From: Claveliimonas bilis
GTDB lineage: Bacteria > Bacillota > Clostridia > Lachnospirales > Lachnospiraceae
Direction: 5' to 3'
Assembly: GCF_030296775.1 (NCBI RefSeq)
Contig: NZ_AP027742.1
Location: 2,108,001-2,172,000 of the forward strand
DNA: 64,000 nucleotides
The notes beneath the pieces are model-generated. The model made no database searches and had not been told where the DNA came from. It worked only from the letters and a program-made list of their open reading frames with translations. The stretch's first letter is position 1, and each line of letters starts with the position of its first letter. Positions 16,435-25,055 of the stretch are shown piece by piece. The position numbers and the translations under genes were made by a program.

Positions 16435-17105
16435 GCTTCCACCATATATCCAATCCCTTTTTTTGTCACGATCATCTGTTCCAGGCCTACCCCGGCCAAT
16501 TTTTTCCTGAGCCTTGCCACATTGACTGTCAGTGTGTTCTCATCAATAAAGGCGTCGCTCTCCCACAATCTTGCAATGATCTCGTCCCTGGAAACAATTT
16601 TTCCTGCATGTTCCAGTAAAATCTGCAGGATTCGAAATTCATTTTTCGTCAGTTCTATTTTCTGCTCCTGATAGATCAGCGAAGCATCCGACAAATTGAG
16701 GATACATCCTTTGTGTTCAATAATATTGGTATTCCCTCTGTAAGAATAAGCCCTTCGGAACATTGCCTGCACCTTCGCTGTCACCACATTCAAATCAAAG
16801 GGTTTTTCAATAAATTCATCTCCACCCATATTCATAGCCATAACAATATTCATATTGTCTCCTGCCGCTGACAGAAAAATAATGGGCACATCGGAAATCC
16901 TGCGGATACTGCTGCACCAGTGATAGCCATTATAAAAGGGCAGTCCGATATCCAGAAGTACAAGATCAGGCTGAACGTTTGAAAATTCTTCCATCACATT
17001 TTTAAAATCCTCTACACAATATACTTCATAGTCCCAGCCTGACAGATGTCTTTTCAAAGCCTGTGCAATTGTTCTGTCATCTTCCACGATCAAGATACGG
17101 TACAT
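16431..17105 (-). CDS. OmpR-family response regulator, BceR-like
   Basis: The 224-residue protein has a receiver domain with Asp 52 in LLDIGLPFYNGYHW, a wording characteristic of BceR-type regulators. A winged-helix Trans_reg_C domain follows, showing ELTKNEFRILQILLEHAG and RLRKKL. It should bind the TNACA-N4-TGTAA box before bceA. AGGAGGG precedes the start. It is the first gene of the signalling island. Confidence 0.92.
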   Translation of the reverse strand: MYRILIVEDDRTIAQALKRHLSGWDYEVYCVEDFKNVMEEFSNVQPDLVLLDIGLPFYNGYHWCSSIRRISDVPIIFLSAAGDNMNIVMAMNMGGDEFIEKPFDLNVVTAKVQAMFRRAYSYRGNTNIIEHKGCILNLSDASLIYQEQKIELTKNEFRILQILLEHAGKIVSRDEIIARLWESDAFIDENTLTVNVARLRKKLAGVGLEQMIVTKKGIGYMVEA

Positions 17106-17218
17106 AATCCCTCCTAAATTTTCCTTCTTCCTGATAGTATTCTACATGATAAATCCATCCTTGAACAGTAATTTAAAAATTTTCCTGCAAGATATATCAT
17201 AAAATAAATATAGAAAAA

Positions 17219-17249
17219 GCACTCTGAAGATTCCTTGTCTTCAGAATGC
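17219..17249 (-). terminator. Terminator of the carAB operon
   Basis: 12-nt arms (17219-17230 with 17238-17249), one mismatch and a 7-nt loop are followed on the minus strand by TTTTTCTATATTT. Confidence 0.88.
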
Positions 17250-17266
17250 CCTTTCTAGAATTATCC

Positions 17267-20200
17267 TTAAATTTTCGCAATATCGATCAGTGTCAGCTTC
17301 TTGATATCTGTATTTTCCAGACTGGTGATCAAAGCTTCCGCTGTATCAATAGCCGTGAGCACGTTTACGCCCGTCTCAATGGCATTTCTTCTGATCACGA
17401 ATCCGTCTCTGGAACGATCAGCGCCCTGAGGCGGCGTATCGATGACAAGATCGATCTCATGTCCCAGGATCAGGTCCATAAGGTTCGGAGATTCCTGCTC
17501 GATCTTGTTGACCGGGATCGCTTTTACTCCTCCGTCCTGCAGTGCCTTAGCTGTACTTCTTGTAGCGAAGATCTTGTAGCCGATCTTTTCAAAGCGGCGT
17601 CCGATCTCTACTGCTTCCGGCTTATCCTCATCCCTTACGGTAATGATCATGTTCTTGTACTTCGGCAGTTTGATTCCTGCTCCCAGGAATGCTTTGTAAA
17701 GCGCCTCGTCAAAGGTGCGGGCAATACCCAGACATTCTCCTGTTGACTTCATCTCTGGTCCGAGGCTGATATCAGCGCCCCGGATCTTCTCAAAGGAGAA
17801 TACCGGCATTTTAATGGCAAAGTAATCCGCCTCTTTCTGGAGTCCCGGCGTATAACCAAGGTCTTTGATCTTGTGTCCAATGATAACCTTTGTTGCAAGA
17901 GGAACGATCGGAATGCCTGTCACCTTGCTGATATAAGGAACCGTACGGCTGGAACGGGGATTTACTTCAATGACGTATACTTCCTCACCGCACACAATGA
18001 ACTGAATGTTGATCAGTCCGATGACATGCAGGGACTGCGCCAGCTTTCTTGTATAGTCCTCAATGGTTCTCTTTGTCTTCTCCGAAATACTCTGTGCCGG
18101 ATAAACGGAAATACTGTCTCCGGAGTGGATTCCCGCACGCTCGATATGCTCCATGATACCCGGGATCAGGATATCCTCACCGTCGCATACCGCATCTACT
18201 TCGATCTCTTTTCCCTGAAGGTACTTATCAACCAGAATCGGGTGATCCTGTGCAATACGGTTGATAATACCGATAAATTCATCAATGTCGTGATCGTTGA
18301 TGGCAATCTGCATTCCCTGTCCGCCAAGTACATAGGATGGACGCACAAGAACCGGATAACCCAGACGGTTTGCAACCTCTTTGGCTTCCTCTGCTGTAAA
18401 GACGGTTCCTCCGGTCGGACGCGGGATTCCGCATTTTTCCAAAATTTCATCAAACAGCTCTCTGTCTTCTGCTGCATCTACATTCTCGGCAGATGTACCA
18501 AGGATCGGCACTCCCATCTTCATCAGTGCCTCTGTCAGCTTGATAGCAGTCTGTCCGCCGAACTGCACAACCGCTCCGTCCGGTTTCTCCAGATCGACAA
18601 TACTCTCCACATCTTCCGGTGTCAGCGGTTCAAAATACAGCTTATCTGCAATGTCAAAGTCTGTACTTACTGTCTCCGGGTTATTATTTACAATAATCGT
18701 CTCATAGCCTTCTTTTGAGAATGCCCATGTACAATGCACAGAACAGAAGTCGAACTCGATTCCCTGTCCGATGCGGATCGGTCCGGAACCAAGAACAAGT
18801 ACCTTTTTCCGGCCGCTTGTCTCCTCCACTTCATTCTCGCTTCCGTATACGGAGTAATAATATGGCGTAGCTGCCGCAAACTCTGCCGCACAGGTATCTA
18901 CCATCTTGTAGGAAGCGGTGATTCCATACTCGTGACGCATATCGTGGATCTGACGCTCCGTATTGCCGGTCAGAGCCGCGATCACATTGTCCGGAAATTC
19001 CATTCTCTTGGCTTCTTTCAGTGTTTCTGCTGAAAGTGATGTTGTCTTTAAGGTCTGCTCCATCTCTACCAGACGGGCAATCTTATCAATAAACCATTTG
19101 TCAATCTTTGTAATACGGTTGATCTCATCATAGGAGATACCTTTTCTGATGGCCTCTGCGATCATCCAGATCCGGCGGTCATCTACGATCTCAAGCTTTT
19201 CCAGAAGCTCCTCTTTAGTAAGGTCGGAGAAATCATAGGACATCAGGCTGTCCACATGCTGCTCCAGAGAACGGATCGCTTTCATCAGTGCACCCTCGAA
19301 GTTGTCGCAGATACTCATGACCTCTCCGGTCGCCTTCATCTGTGTTGTCAGCGTACGTTTCGCACTGATGAATTTGTCAAACGGAAGTCTCGGCATTTTT
19401 ACGACACAGTAATCCAGCATAGGCTCGAAGCTTGCGTATGTCTTCTGTGTAACCGCATTTTTGATCTCATCCAGTGTATAACCAAGGGCAATCTTAGCTG
19501 CAACCTTTGCGATCGGATATCCGGTAGCTTTGGAAGCAAGCGCTGAAGAACGGCTGACACGCGGATTTACCTCGATAACGCAATATTCAAATGTCTCCGG
19601 ATGAAGAGCGTACTGCACGTTACATCCTCCGGTGATGTTCAGTTCACTGATAATGTTAAGAGCTGAGGTACGCAGCATCTGATACTCTTTATCTCCCAAA
19701 GTCTGGGACGGAGCTACTACAATACTGTCTCCTGTGTGAACGCCTACCGGGTCGATATTTTCCATATTACATACTGTGATACAGTTGCCGTTTCCGTCAC
19801 GCATCACCTCGTACTCGATCTCTTTCCATCCGGCGATGCAGCGCTCTACCAGAACCTGTCCGACACGGGAGAGACGAAGTCCGTTTTCCAGGATCTCTAC
19901 CAGCTGTTCTCTGTCATGGGCGATACCGCCGCCGCTTCCTCCCAGAGTATAGGCCGGACGAAGCACAACAGGATAACCGATCTTCTCCGCAAACTTAATA
20001 CCATCCTCTACATTTTCCACAACGAGGGACGCTGCACATGGCTCTCCGATCTTTTCCATGGTAGTCTTAAATTCCAGACGGTCCTCCGCTTTCTTGATCG
20101 TTTCGGAGGTTGTACCGATAAGGCGGACATTATTTCTCTTAAGGAAGCCGTTTTCTTCCAGCTCCATAGCAAGGTTCAGAGCTGCCTGTCCTCCCAGAGT

Positions 20201-20464
20201 AGGAAGCACGCTGTCCGGCTTTTCCTTCAAGATCAGCTGTTCTACCACTTCTACAGTCAGCGGTTCAATGTAAACACGGTCTGCAATATCCTTATCTGTC
20301 ATAATTGTAGCCGGGTTGGAATTGAGAAGCACAACCTCAAGCCCCTCTTCTTTCAGAGAACGGCACGCCTGTGTTCCCGCATAGTCAAATTCTGCAGCCT
20401 GCCCGATTACAATCGGTCCGGATCCAATCACCAGTACCTTTTTAATATCTTTATTTCTTGGCAT
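17267..20464 (-). CDS. carB: Carbamoyl-phosphate synthase large subunit
   Basis: The 1065-residue protein is full length. It has two homologous halves, each with an ATP-grasp domain: the first starts KVLVIGSGPIVIGQAAEFDYAG, the second KVLVLGSGPIRIGQGIEFDF. The second half has RPSYVLGGQGMQI, and the C-terminal MGS-like allosteric domain ends near DTPPQGADRSRDGFVIRR. It makes carbamoyl phosphate from bicarbonate, glutamine-derived ammonia and ATP for pyrimidine and arginine synthesis. The start overlaps the carA stop by one base (TAATG), so the subunits are translationally coupled. Confidence 0.98.
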   Translation of the reverse strand: MPRNKDIKKVLVIGSGPIVIGQAAEFDYAGTQACRSLKEEGLEVVLLNSNPATIMTDKDIADRVYIEPLTVEVVEQLILKEKPDSVLPTLGGQAALNLAMELEENGFLKRNNVRLIGTTSETIKKAEDRLEFKTTMEKIGEPCAASLVVENVEDGIKFAEKIGYPVVLRPAYTLGGSGGGIAHDREQLVEILENGLRLSRVGQVLVERCIAGWKEIEYEVMRDGNGNCITVCNMENIDPVGVHTGDSIVVAPSQTLGDKEYQMLRTSALNIISELNITGGCNVQYALHPETFEYCVIEVNPRVSRSSALASKATGYPIAKVAAKIALGYTLDEIKNAVTQKTYASFEPMLDYCVVKMPRLPFDKFISAKRTLTTQMKATGEVMSICDNFEGALMKAIRSLEQHVDSLMSYDFSDLTKEELLEKLEIVDDRRIWMIAEAIRKGISYDEINRITKIDKWFIDKIARLVEMEQTLKTTSLSAETLKEAKRMEFPDNVIAALTGNTERQIHDMRHEYGITASYKMVDTCAAEFAAATPYYYSVYGSENEVEETSGRKKVLVLGSGPIRIGQGIEFDFCSVHCTWAFSKEGYETIIVNNNPETVSTDFDIADKLYFEPLTPEDVESIVDLEKPDGAVVQFGGQTAIKLTEALMKMGVPILGTSAENVDAAEDRELFDEILEKCGIPRPTGGTVFTAEEAKEVANRLGYPVLVRPSYVLGGQGMQIAINDHDIDEFIGIINRIAQDHPILVDKYLQGKEIEVDAVCDGEDILIPGIMEHIERAGIHSGDSISVYPAQSISEKTKRTIEDYTRKLAQSLHVIGLINIQFIVCGEEVYVIEVNPRSSRTVPYISKVTGIPIVPLATKVIIGHKIKDLGYTPGLQKEADYFAIKMPVFSFEKIRGADISLGPEMKSTGECLGIARTFDEALYKAFLGAGIKLPKYKNMIITVRDEDKPEAVEIGRRFEKIGYKIFATRSTAKALQDGGVKAIPVNKIEQESPNLMDLILGHEIDLVIDTPPQGADRSRDGFVIRRNAIETGVNVLTAIDTAEALITSLENTDIKKLTLIDIAKI

Positions 20465-21534
20465 TAGTTTGCTCCTTTCATCATATCCATAAACCTGTCA
20501 AACAAATAACCGGAATCCTGCGGTCCCGGGCATGCTTCCGGATGGAACTGAACCGTAAAGATGTTCTTTCCGATATAAGAAAGTCCTTCGTTCGTTCCGT
20601 CGTTGACATTGACAAAAGCTTCCTTTGCCACAGACGGATCAATGGTGGATGCATCCACTGCATACCCGTGATTCTGTGAGGAAATATATACCCGGTTGTT
20701 GCTTAAATCTTTCACCGGATGATTTCCTCCTCTGTGTCCGTATTTCAGCTTATATGTCTTTCCTCCATTTGCCAGTGCCATAAGCTGATGTCCCAGACAG
20801 ATGGCAAATATCGGGATATCTGTGTCATAGAGCTTCTTGATCTCTGCAATGATCTCGGTACAGGTTTCCGGATCTCCAGGGCCGTTGGAGAGCATAATGC
20901 CGTCCGGTTTGGATGCGATGATCTCCTCTGCCGATGTATCAGCCGGATAAATGGTCACGCGGCATCCTCTCTTATTAAGAGAGCGTGCAATATTATTCTT
21001 TGCGCCGAAATCCATCAGAGCCACTTTCGGTCCGTTGCCCTCCAGCACGTATGGCTCCTCACAGGTTACCTTGGATACCACATCTCCGACTTTGTATGCG
21101 TGAAGTTTCGGGATAATCTCATCAAGATCATAGTTTTCATTGGTCGTGATCATTCCGTTCATCGTACCTTTTTCTCTTAAGATCTTTGTAAGGGCACGGG
21201 TATCAATTCCGGCGATTCCCGGAATATCCTGCTCCTTCAGGAAATCCTGAATGGTGCCCTCGCATCGGAAATTGCTGGGCATTCTTGATAATTCTCTTAC
21301 GATGTAACCGTCCGGCCATGCTTTCTTTGATTCCATATCCGGTGTTATTCCGTAATTTCCAATTAATGGATAGGTCATAACTACGGCCTGTCCTGCGTAA
21401 GAAGGGTCAGTCAGCACCTCCAGATAGCCTGTCATGGAGGTATTAAATACAATTTCACTTATCATGTCTTTCGTAGAACCTATGCTGGTTCCTGTAAAGA
21501 CGGTTCCGTCTTCTAAAATAAGAAACGCTTTCAT
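20464..21534 (-). CDS. carA: Carbamoyl-phosphate synthase small (glutaminase) subunit
   Basis: The 356-residue protein has the CPSase small-chain N-terminal domain (LEDGTVFTGTSIG, PLIGNYGITPDMES) and a class I glutamine amidotransferase domain with catalytic Cys in FAICLGHQLMALANGG and the GHRGGNHPVKD segment. It releases ammonia from glutamine for CarB. A promoter and leader hairpin lie within 170 nt upstream. No other pyr or arg gene is adjacent. Confidence 0.98.
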   Translation of the reverse strand: MKAFLILEDGTVFTGTSIGSTKDMISEIVFNTSMTGYLEVLTDPSYAGQAVVMTYPLIGNYGITPDMESKKAWPDGYIVRELSRMPSNFRCEGTIQDFLKEQDIPGIAGIDTRALTKILREKGTMNGMITTNENYDLDEIIPKLHAYKVGDVVSKVTCEEPYVLEGNGPKVALMDFGAKNNIARSLNKRGCRVTIYPADTSAEEIIASKPDGIMLSNGPGDPETCTEIIAEIKKLYDTDIPIFAICLGHQLMALANGGKTYKLKYGHRGGNHPVKDLSNNRVYISSQNHGYAVDASTIDPSVAKEAFVNVNDGTNEGLSYIGKNIFTVQFHPEACPGPQDSGYLFDRFMDMMKGAN

Positions 21535-21599
21535 TTATTCACCTTTTCCCTTCACTTTGTTTTAATGGCAATATGTAAAGTCATGTTTTGCCCCATAAA

Positions 21600-21630
21600 A
21601 AAGGCAGTCCGTGCAAGCACAACTGCCTTT
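21600..21630 (-). terminator. Leader terminator (attenuator) upstream of carA
   Basis: Arms AAAGGCAGT (21600-21608) and ACTGCCTTT (21622-21630) enclose an inner GTGC-AA-GCAC stem, with TTTTTTATG following on the minus strand. It lies between the carA promoter and carA, so it can only attenuate carAB. Confidence 0.75.
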
Positions 21631-21676
21631 CTATGTCTATTTCCAGCGACAAATCATGTCTCCACAAATTGTATTG

Positions 21677-21705
21677 ATTATACTACAATCTAAGACTTTT
21701 TTCAA
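21677..21705 (-). promoter_or_regulatory. carAB promoter
   Basis: On the minus strand TTGAAA (21705-21700), a 17-nt spacer and TATAAT (21682-21677). Predicted start near 21670 gives a leader of about 135 nt with one terminator. Confidence 0.88.
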
Positions 21706-21732
21706 CCACTTCTCGCATTTTTATTTTTGTTC

Positions 21733-23431
21733 CAAAAATGAAATTTTAAATTCCACCTCTCCTACGGGTAGTAGCGTTTACTTCTGCACAGTTGATATTT
21801 ACTCTTTCATACATCCATGGTATGGTTATCTCTCCTTCTGACAGCAGTAGAAGGAGGCTCATCATGAGTAAATATATTCCTGGTAACCAAAAACATCTTA
21901 CCCTTGAAAACCGTATCTATATCGAAAACGAACTAAATAAGGGCACTTCCTTTAAGGATATTGCCAGGTTCCTGTGTAAGGATCCTACTACAATCTCTAA
22001 AGAAGTCAGGGCTCACCGTCTCTCAGACTGGTATCACAAAGGGACTTTCTATAATGCCAAAAACTTCTGTATTCACCGCTATCACTGTAAGAAAACGAAC
22101 GCCTGTGGAAAGATTGTCCTGTGCGGAATCAAATGCGCATCCTGTCCTACCTGCAACCAAACCTGCAGAAACTTTGAAAAAGAGCATTGCGTAAGGCTTG
22201 ACCGGGCTCCCTATGTCTGCAACGGCTGTACGAAAAAAATCAATCACTGCACGCTTGCCCACAAATACTCTTATAACGCCAGGTTCGCTGACAGGAAATA
22301 CCGGGAAAAACTCCGGGATTCTAGAACAGGTATTAACATGACCAAACGGGAGCTTCACAAAAAGGATCAGATCATTTCCCCTCTGATCGAACAGGGACAG
22401 TCTCCCTATCATATCCTGACAAACCATCCGGAGCTGGATATGTCCGTCCGTACCCTGTATTCGTATCTTGACCAGGGACTCTTTACGGCAAGGAACATAG
22501 ATCTGAAACGGAAAGTTCATTTCAAACCAAGAAGGTGCCATAAAACACAGATCACGGACAGAGCAGTCTTTAGCAACCGATTATATCATGACTTCTGTTC
22601 CCTTGCCCTTACAGGCTATGTCCAGATGGATACTGTCCATTCTTCCAGGGAATCAAAAAAGACCTTGCTGACCATGTTTTTCACCAAAGAAAAACTCTTC
22701 CTTGCTTTTCTGATGAACCGCTGCACCAAAGGCGCTGTCCGTCTTGTTTTTGACCGTCTGGAAAAGCGTATGGGAACCTATGAATTTACTTCCGTGTTTG
22801 AATATATCCTCACGGACCGGGGCTCTGAATTTGGTGATCCGGATGCTTTGGAAACCGGCGTAAACGGAATACAGCGTTCCAGCATTTATTACTGTGACCC
22901 GATGCAGAGTGGGCAGAAGGGCGGATTGGAACAAGCACACACGATGCTGCGGATGATCCTCCCAAAAGGAACCAGTTTTGAATTCCTTACACAATGGGAC
23001 GTAAACCTGATTGTGAACCATATCAATTCCACACCGAGGGAAAGCCTGGGTGGGAGGACGCCATACAGCGTCGCGTTGGAAGCACTTGGAGAAGAGGTCT
23101 TAAACGCATTTCAGCTTAGACCGATTGCCCCGGATGAGGTAAATCTGACGCCTAAGCTGATCCGCTTTAATCACTAATCAACTGATCGAAATCTGCTGTC
23201 AGACTGGAAGTAAACGTTTCACATTTTTTAGATGTGGCCGGTGGAATTCAGTCCCGCACACCGTATTCCAGCGGTCCGTTTCCCATGCCCAGAAATCAAG
23301 TATTTTTCGATGAGTTTAGCTAATTATAACAGAAAACTGGAGATTTTGCTTAAAAATCCCCTGTAAAATCCGCGAAAAATAAAGTATGGTGGAATTTACC
23401 TCTTCACCGGAATTTAAAATTTCAATTTAGC
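21733..23431 (+). mobile_element. IS30-family insertion sequence, apparently intact
   Basis: A transposase gene lies between inverted ends sharing the perfect 16-mer TGAAATTTTAAATTCC (21739-21754 and, inverted, 23409-23424). Weaker matches continue outward for about six bases. The 14-mer TTTTATTTTTGTTC flanks both sides (21719-21732 and 23432-23445) and may be a target duplication; boundaries are set on that basis. The element sits 14 nt upstream of the carA -35 and leaves that promoter whole. About 230 nt after the transposase are noncoding. Confidence 0.82.
21864..23177 (+). CDS. IS30-family transposase
   Basis: Start set at ATG 21864 behind GAAGGAGG; the open frame extends 72 nt further but without a ribosome site. 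The 437-residue product begins with the IS30 helix-turn-helix (KHLTLENRIYIENELNKG, then DPTTISKEVRAH). A Cys-rich region follows (residues about 60-120, CHCKK/CASCPTC pattern), then a DDE catalytic core with VQMDTVHSS, LTDRGSEFGD and KGGLEQAHTMLR. Full length with no frameshift, so possibly active. Confidence 0.95.
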   Translation: MSKYIPGNQKHLTLENRIYIENELNKGTSFKDIARFLCKDPTTISKEVRAHRLSDWYHKGTFYNAKNFCIHRYHCKKTNACGKIVLCGIKCASCPTCNQTCRNFEKEHCVRLDRAPYVCNGCTKKINHCTLAHKYSYNARFADRKYREKLRDSRTGINMTKRELHKKDQIISPLIEQGQSPYHILTNHPELDMSVRTLYSYLDQGLFTARNIDLKRKVHFKPRRCHKTQITDRAVFSNRLYHDFCSLALTGYVQMDTVHSSRESKKTLLTMFFTKEKLFLAFLMNRCTKGAVRLVFDRLEKRMGTYEFTSVFEYILTDRGSEFGDPDALETGVNGIQRSSIYYCDPMQSGQKGGLEQAHTMLRMILPKGTSFEFLTQWDVNLIVNHINSTPRESLGGRTPYSVALEALGEEVLNAFQLRPIAPDEVNLTPKLIRFNH

Positions 23432-23525
23432 TTTTATTTTTGTTCTTACATCTGCATAGCGTCAACTATTGTCGGCGTAATCTCTCCCAAAGGGTAAATG
23501 CCTCCTGTTTGCATCAAGATTTTGT

Positions 23526-23570
23526 ATAAGTCAATCACCTTCCGGACTTATTTGCATATACTATATGCAA
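23526..23570 (+). promoter_or_regulatory. Nested dyads and a possible sporulation-sigma promoter
   Basis: ATAAGTC (23526-23532) pairs with GACTTAT (23545-23551). Directly after it lies a perfect palindrome, TTGCATATA-C-TATATGCAA (23552-23570). Inside the palindrome CATATACTA fits a SigK-type -10 (CATANNNTA), with AC 16 nt upstream. No SigA promoter was seen for the gene that follows. Tentative. Confidence 0.4.
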
Positions 23571-23600
23571 CAGACTTAAATGGCCTGAGAGGTTCTTATT

Positions 23601-24866
23601 ATGAATGGTTCCATTCCCACTAATTCAGACACTCCCTCCAAGGGAAAACTTCAGATCAATGTTACATCAGAAATCAATCACTTTCCTGTATCCGGTGCCA
23701 ATATCCGCATTTCCTACACCGGAATACCTGACAGTACAATAGAGGAAGTGACCACGGATTCCTCCGGACAGTCAGAAACTCTGGAGCTCGATGCCCCTCC
23801 GGTAGAATACAGTCTGGACGTCACTTCAGAAGAACAGCCTTATTCGGAATATACCCTTCTTATCACTGCTCCGGGATTTGAAACGATCAGCATTGCCGGC
23901 ACAGAAATCCTTGCAGATGTCACTGCCATCCAGAACATACAGATGCGTCCGTCTGATTCTTCGGAGACGGGGGAAGAACGGTTCGTGATTCCCGCACATA
24001 CTTTATATGGAATCTACCCGGAGAAAATTCCTGAAGCAGAGATCAAACCTGTCAATGAAACCGGGGAAATCGTATTAAGCCGCGTGGTTGTACCGGAATA
24101 TATCGTGGTGCATGACGGAAGCCCCCGGGACAGTACAGCTCAGAATTATTATGTCAAATATAAGGATTATATCAAAAATGTAGCGTCAAGTGAAATATAT
24201 GCCACCTGGCCTGCCAATACAATCCGTGCCAATGTTCTTGCCATCATGTCTTTTACTTTAAACAGGGTTTACACGGAGTGGTACCGGAATCAGGGTTTTG
24301 ACTTCACTATTACTTCCTCCACTGCTTTTGACCACAAATGGATTCCGGAACGGAATATCTACGATACCATTTCCGTTATTGTAGATGAATTGTTTGCCAG
24401 CTATCTTTCCCGCCCCAACGTCCGGCAGCCGATCCTGACACAGTACTGTGACGGGCGGCGCGTGCAGTGTCCCAACTGGATGACACAGTGGGGGTCGAAA
24501 TCGTTGGGAGATCAGGGCTACTCTCCTATTGAAATCCTCCGCTACTATTACGGCGCAGATATGTATATTAACACCGCAGAGGCAATCTCCGGTATCCCAT
24601 CCTCCTGGCCGGGTTACAATCTGGAGATTGGGTCTTCCGGCAATAAGGTCCGACAGCTTCAGGAACAGCTTAATGTAATTTCAGATGCGTATCCGGCCCT
24701 TCCAAAGCTGACTGCCGACGGAATTTACGGACCTGCCACTGCTGAAGCAGTCCGAAAATTCCAGGAAGTGTTTGGGCTTCCCGAAACCGGAATCACTGAT
24801 TATTCGACCTGGTATAAAATTTCAGAAATTTATGTCGGAGTATCAAGAATCGCTGAACTGACCTAG
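23601..24866 (+). CDS. SpoIID/LytB-like domain protein with C-terminal peptidoglycan-binding domain
   Basis: A 421-residue protein without a signal peptide. Residues about 15-120 look like an Ig/carboxypeptidase-regulatory-like fold (VSGANIRISYTGIP, DSSGQSETLELDAP). Residues about 180-330 carry a SpoIID/LytB-like stretch (YIKNVASSEIYATWPANTI, RANVLAIMSFTLNRVYTEWY). The last 80 residues form a PG_binding_1 domain (SSGNKVRQLQEQLNVI, DGIYGPATAEAVRKFQ). This architecture is common in spore-forming Clostridia, where such proteins act on or bind cortex or wall peptidoglycan. Role in sporulation is inferred from family and the odd promoter region. Confidence 0.78.
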   Translation: MNGSIPTNSDTPSKGKLQINVTSEINHFPVSGANIRISYTGIPDSTIEEVTTDSSGQSETLELDAPPVEYSLDVTSEEQPYSEYTLLITAPGFETISIAGTEILADVTAIQNIQMRPSDSSETGEERFVIPAHTLYGIYPEKIPEAEIKPVNETGEIVLSRVVVPEYIVVHDGSPRDSTAQNYYVKYKDYIKNVASSEIYATWPANTIRANVLAIMSFTLNRVYTEWYRNQGFDFTITSSTAFDHKWIPERNIYDTISVIVDELFASYLSRPNVRQPILTQYCDGRRVQCPNWMTQWGSKSLGDQGYSPIEILRYYYGADMYINTAEAISGIPSSWPGYNLEIGSSGNKVRQLQEQLNVISDAYPALPKLTADGIYGPATAEAVRKFQEVFGLPETGITDYSTWYKISEIYVGVSRIAELT

Positions 24867-24920
24867 ATGAAATCTCCCACAGCTTCTCACTGTGACTCCG
24901 GCAGCCGTCAAAAGAAAAAA

Positions 24921-24940
24921 GAGTTCCGCAAGCGGAACTC
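24921..24940 (-). terminator. Terminator on the minus strand after the cytidylate-kinase-like gene
   Basis: Perfect 9-bp stem GAGTTCCGC-AA-GCGGAACTC, followed on the minus strand by TTTTTTCTTT. On the plus strand it lacks a T-run, so it serves the leftward transcript. Confidence 0.8.
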
Positions 24941-24976
24941 TCGCGCCGAGCGCGGTCGTTTAAGCAGCAGCCTCCA

Positions 24977-25043
24977 CTTCGCGCGAGTGCGCATCCCGCG
25001 GAGCGTTTTATTTAATAGGAAAGAAATTTCCTATTAAATAAAA
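24977..25043. repeat. Dispersed hairpin repeat, copy B
   Basis: Second copy of the element at 473-540. Here the arms TTTTATTTAATAGGAAA (25006-25022) and their exact complement (25027-25043) form a perfect 17-bp stem closed by GAAA. The TGCGCATCCCGC core is at 24988-24999. It lies in the gap between two converging genes. Confidence 0.75.
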
Positions 25044-25055
25044 TAGCGGCAGAAA

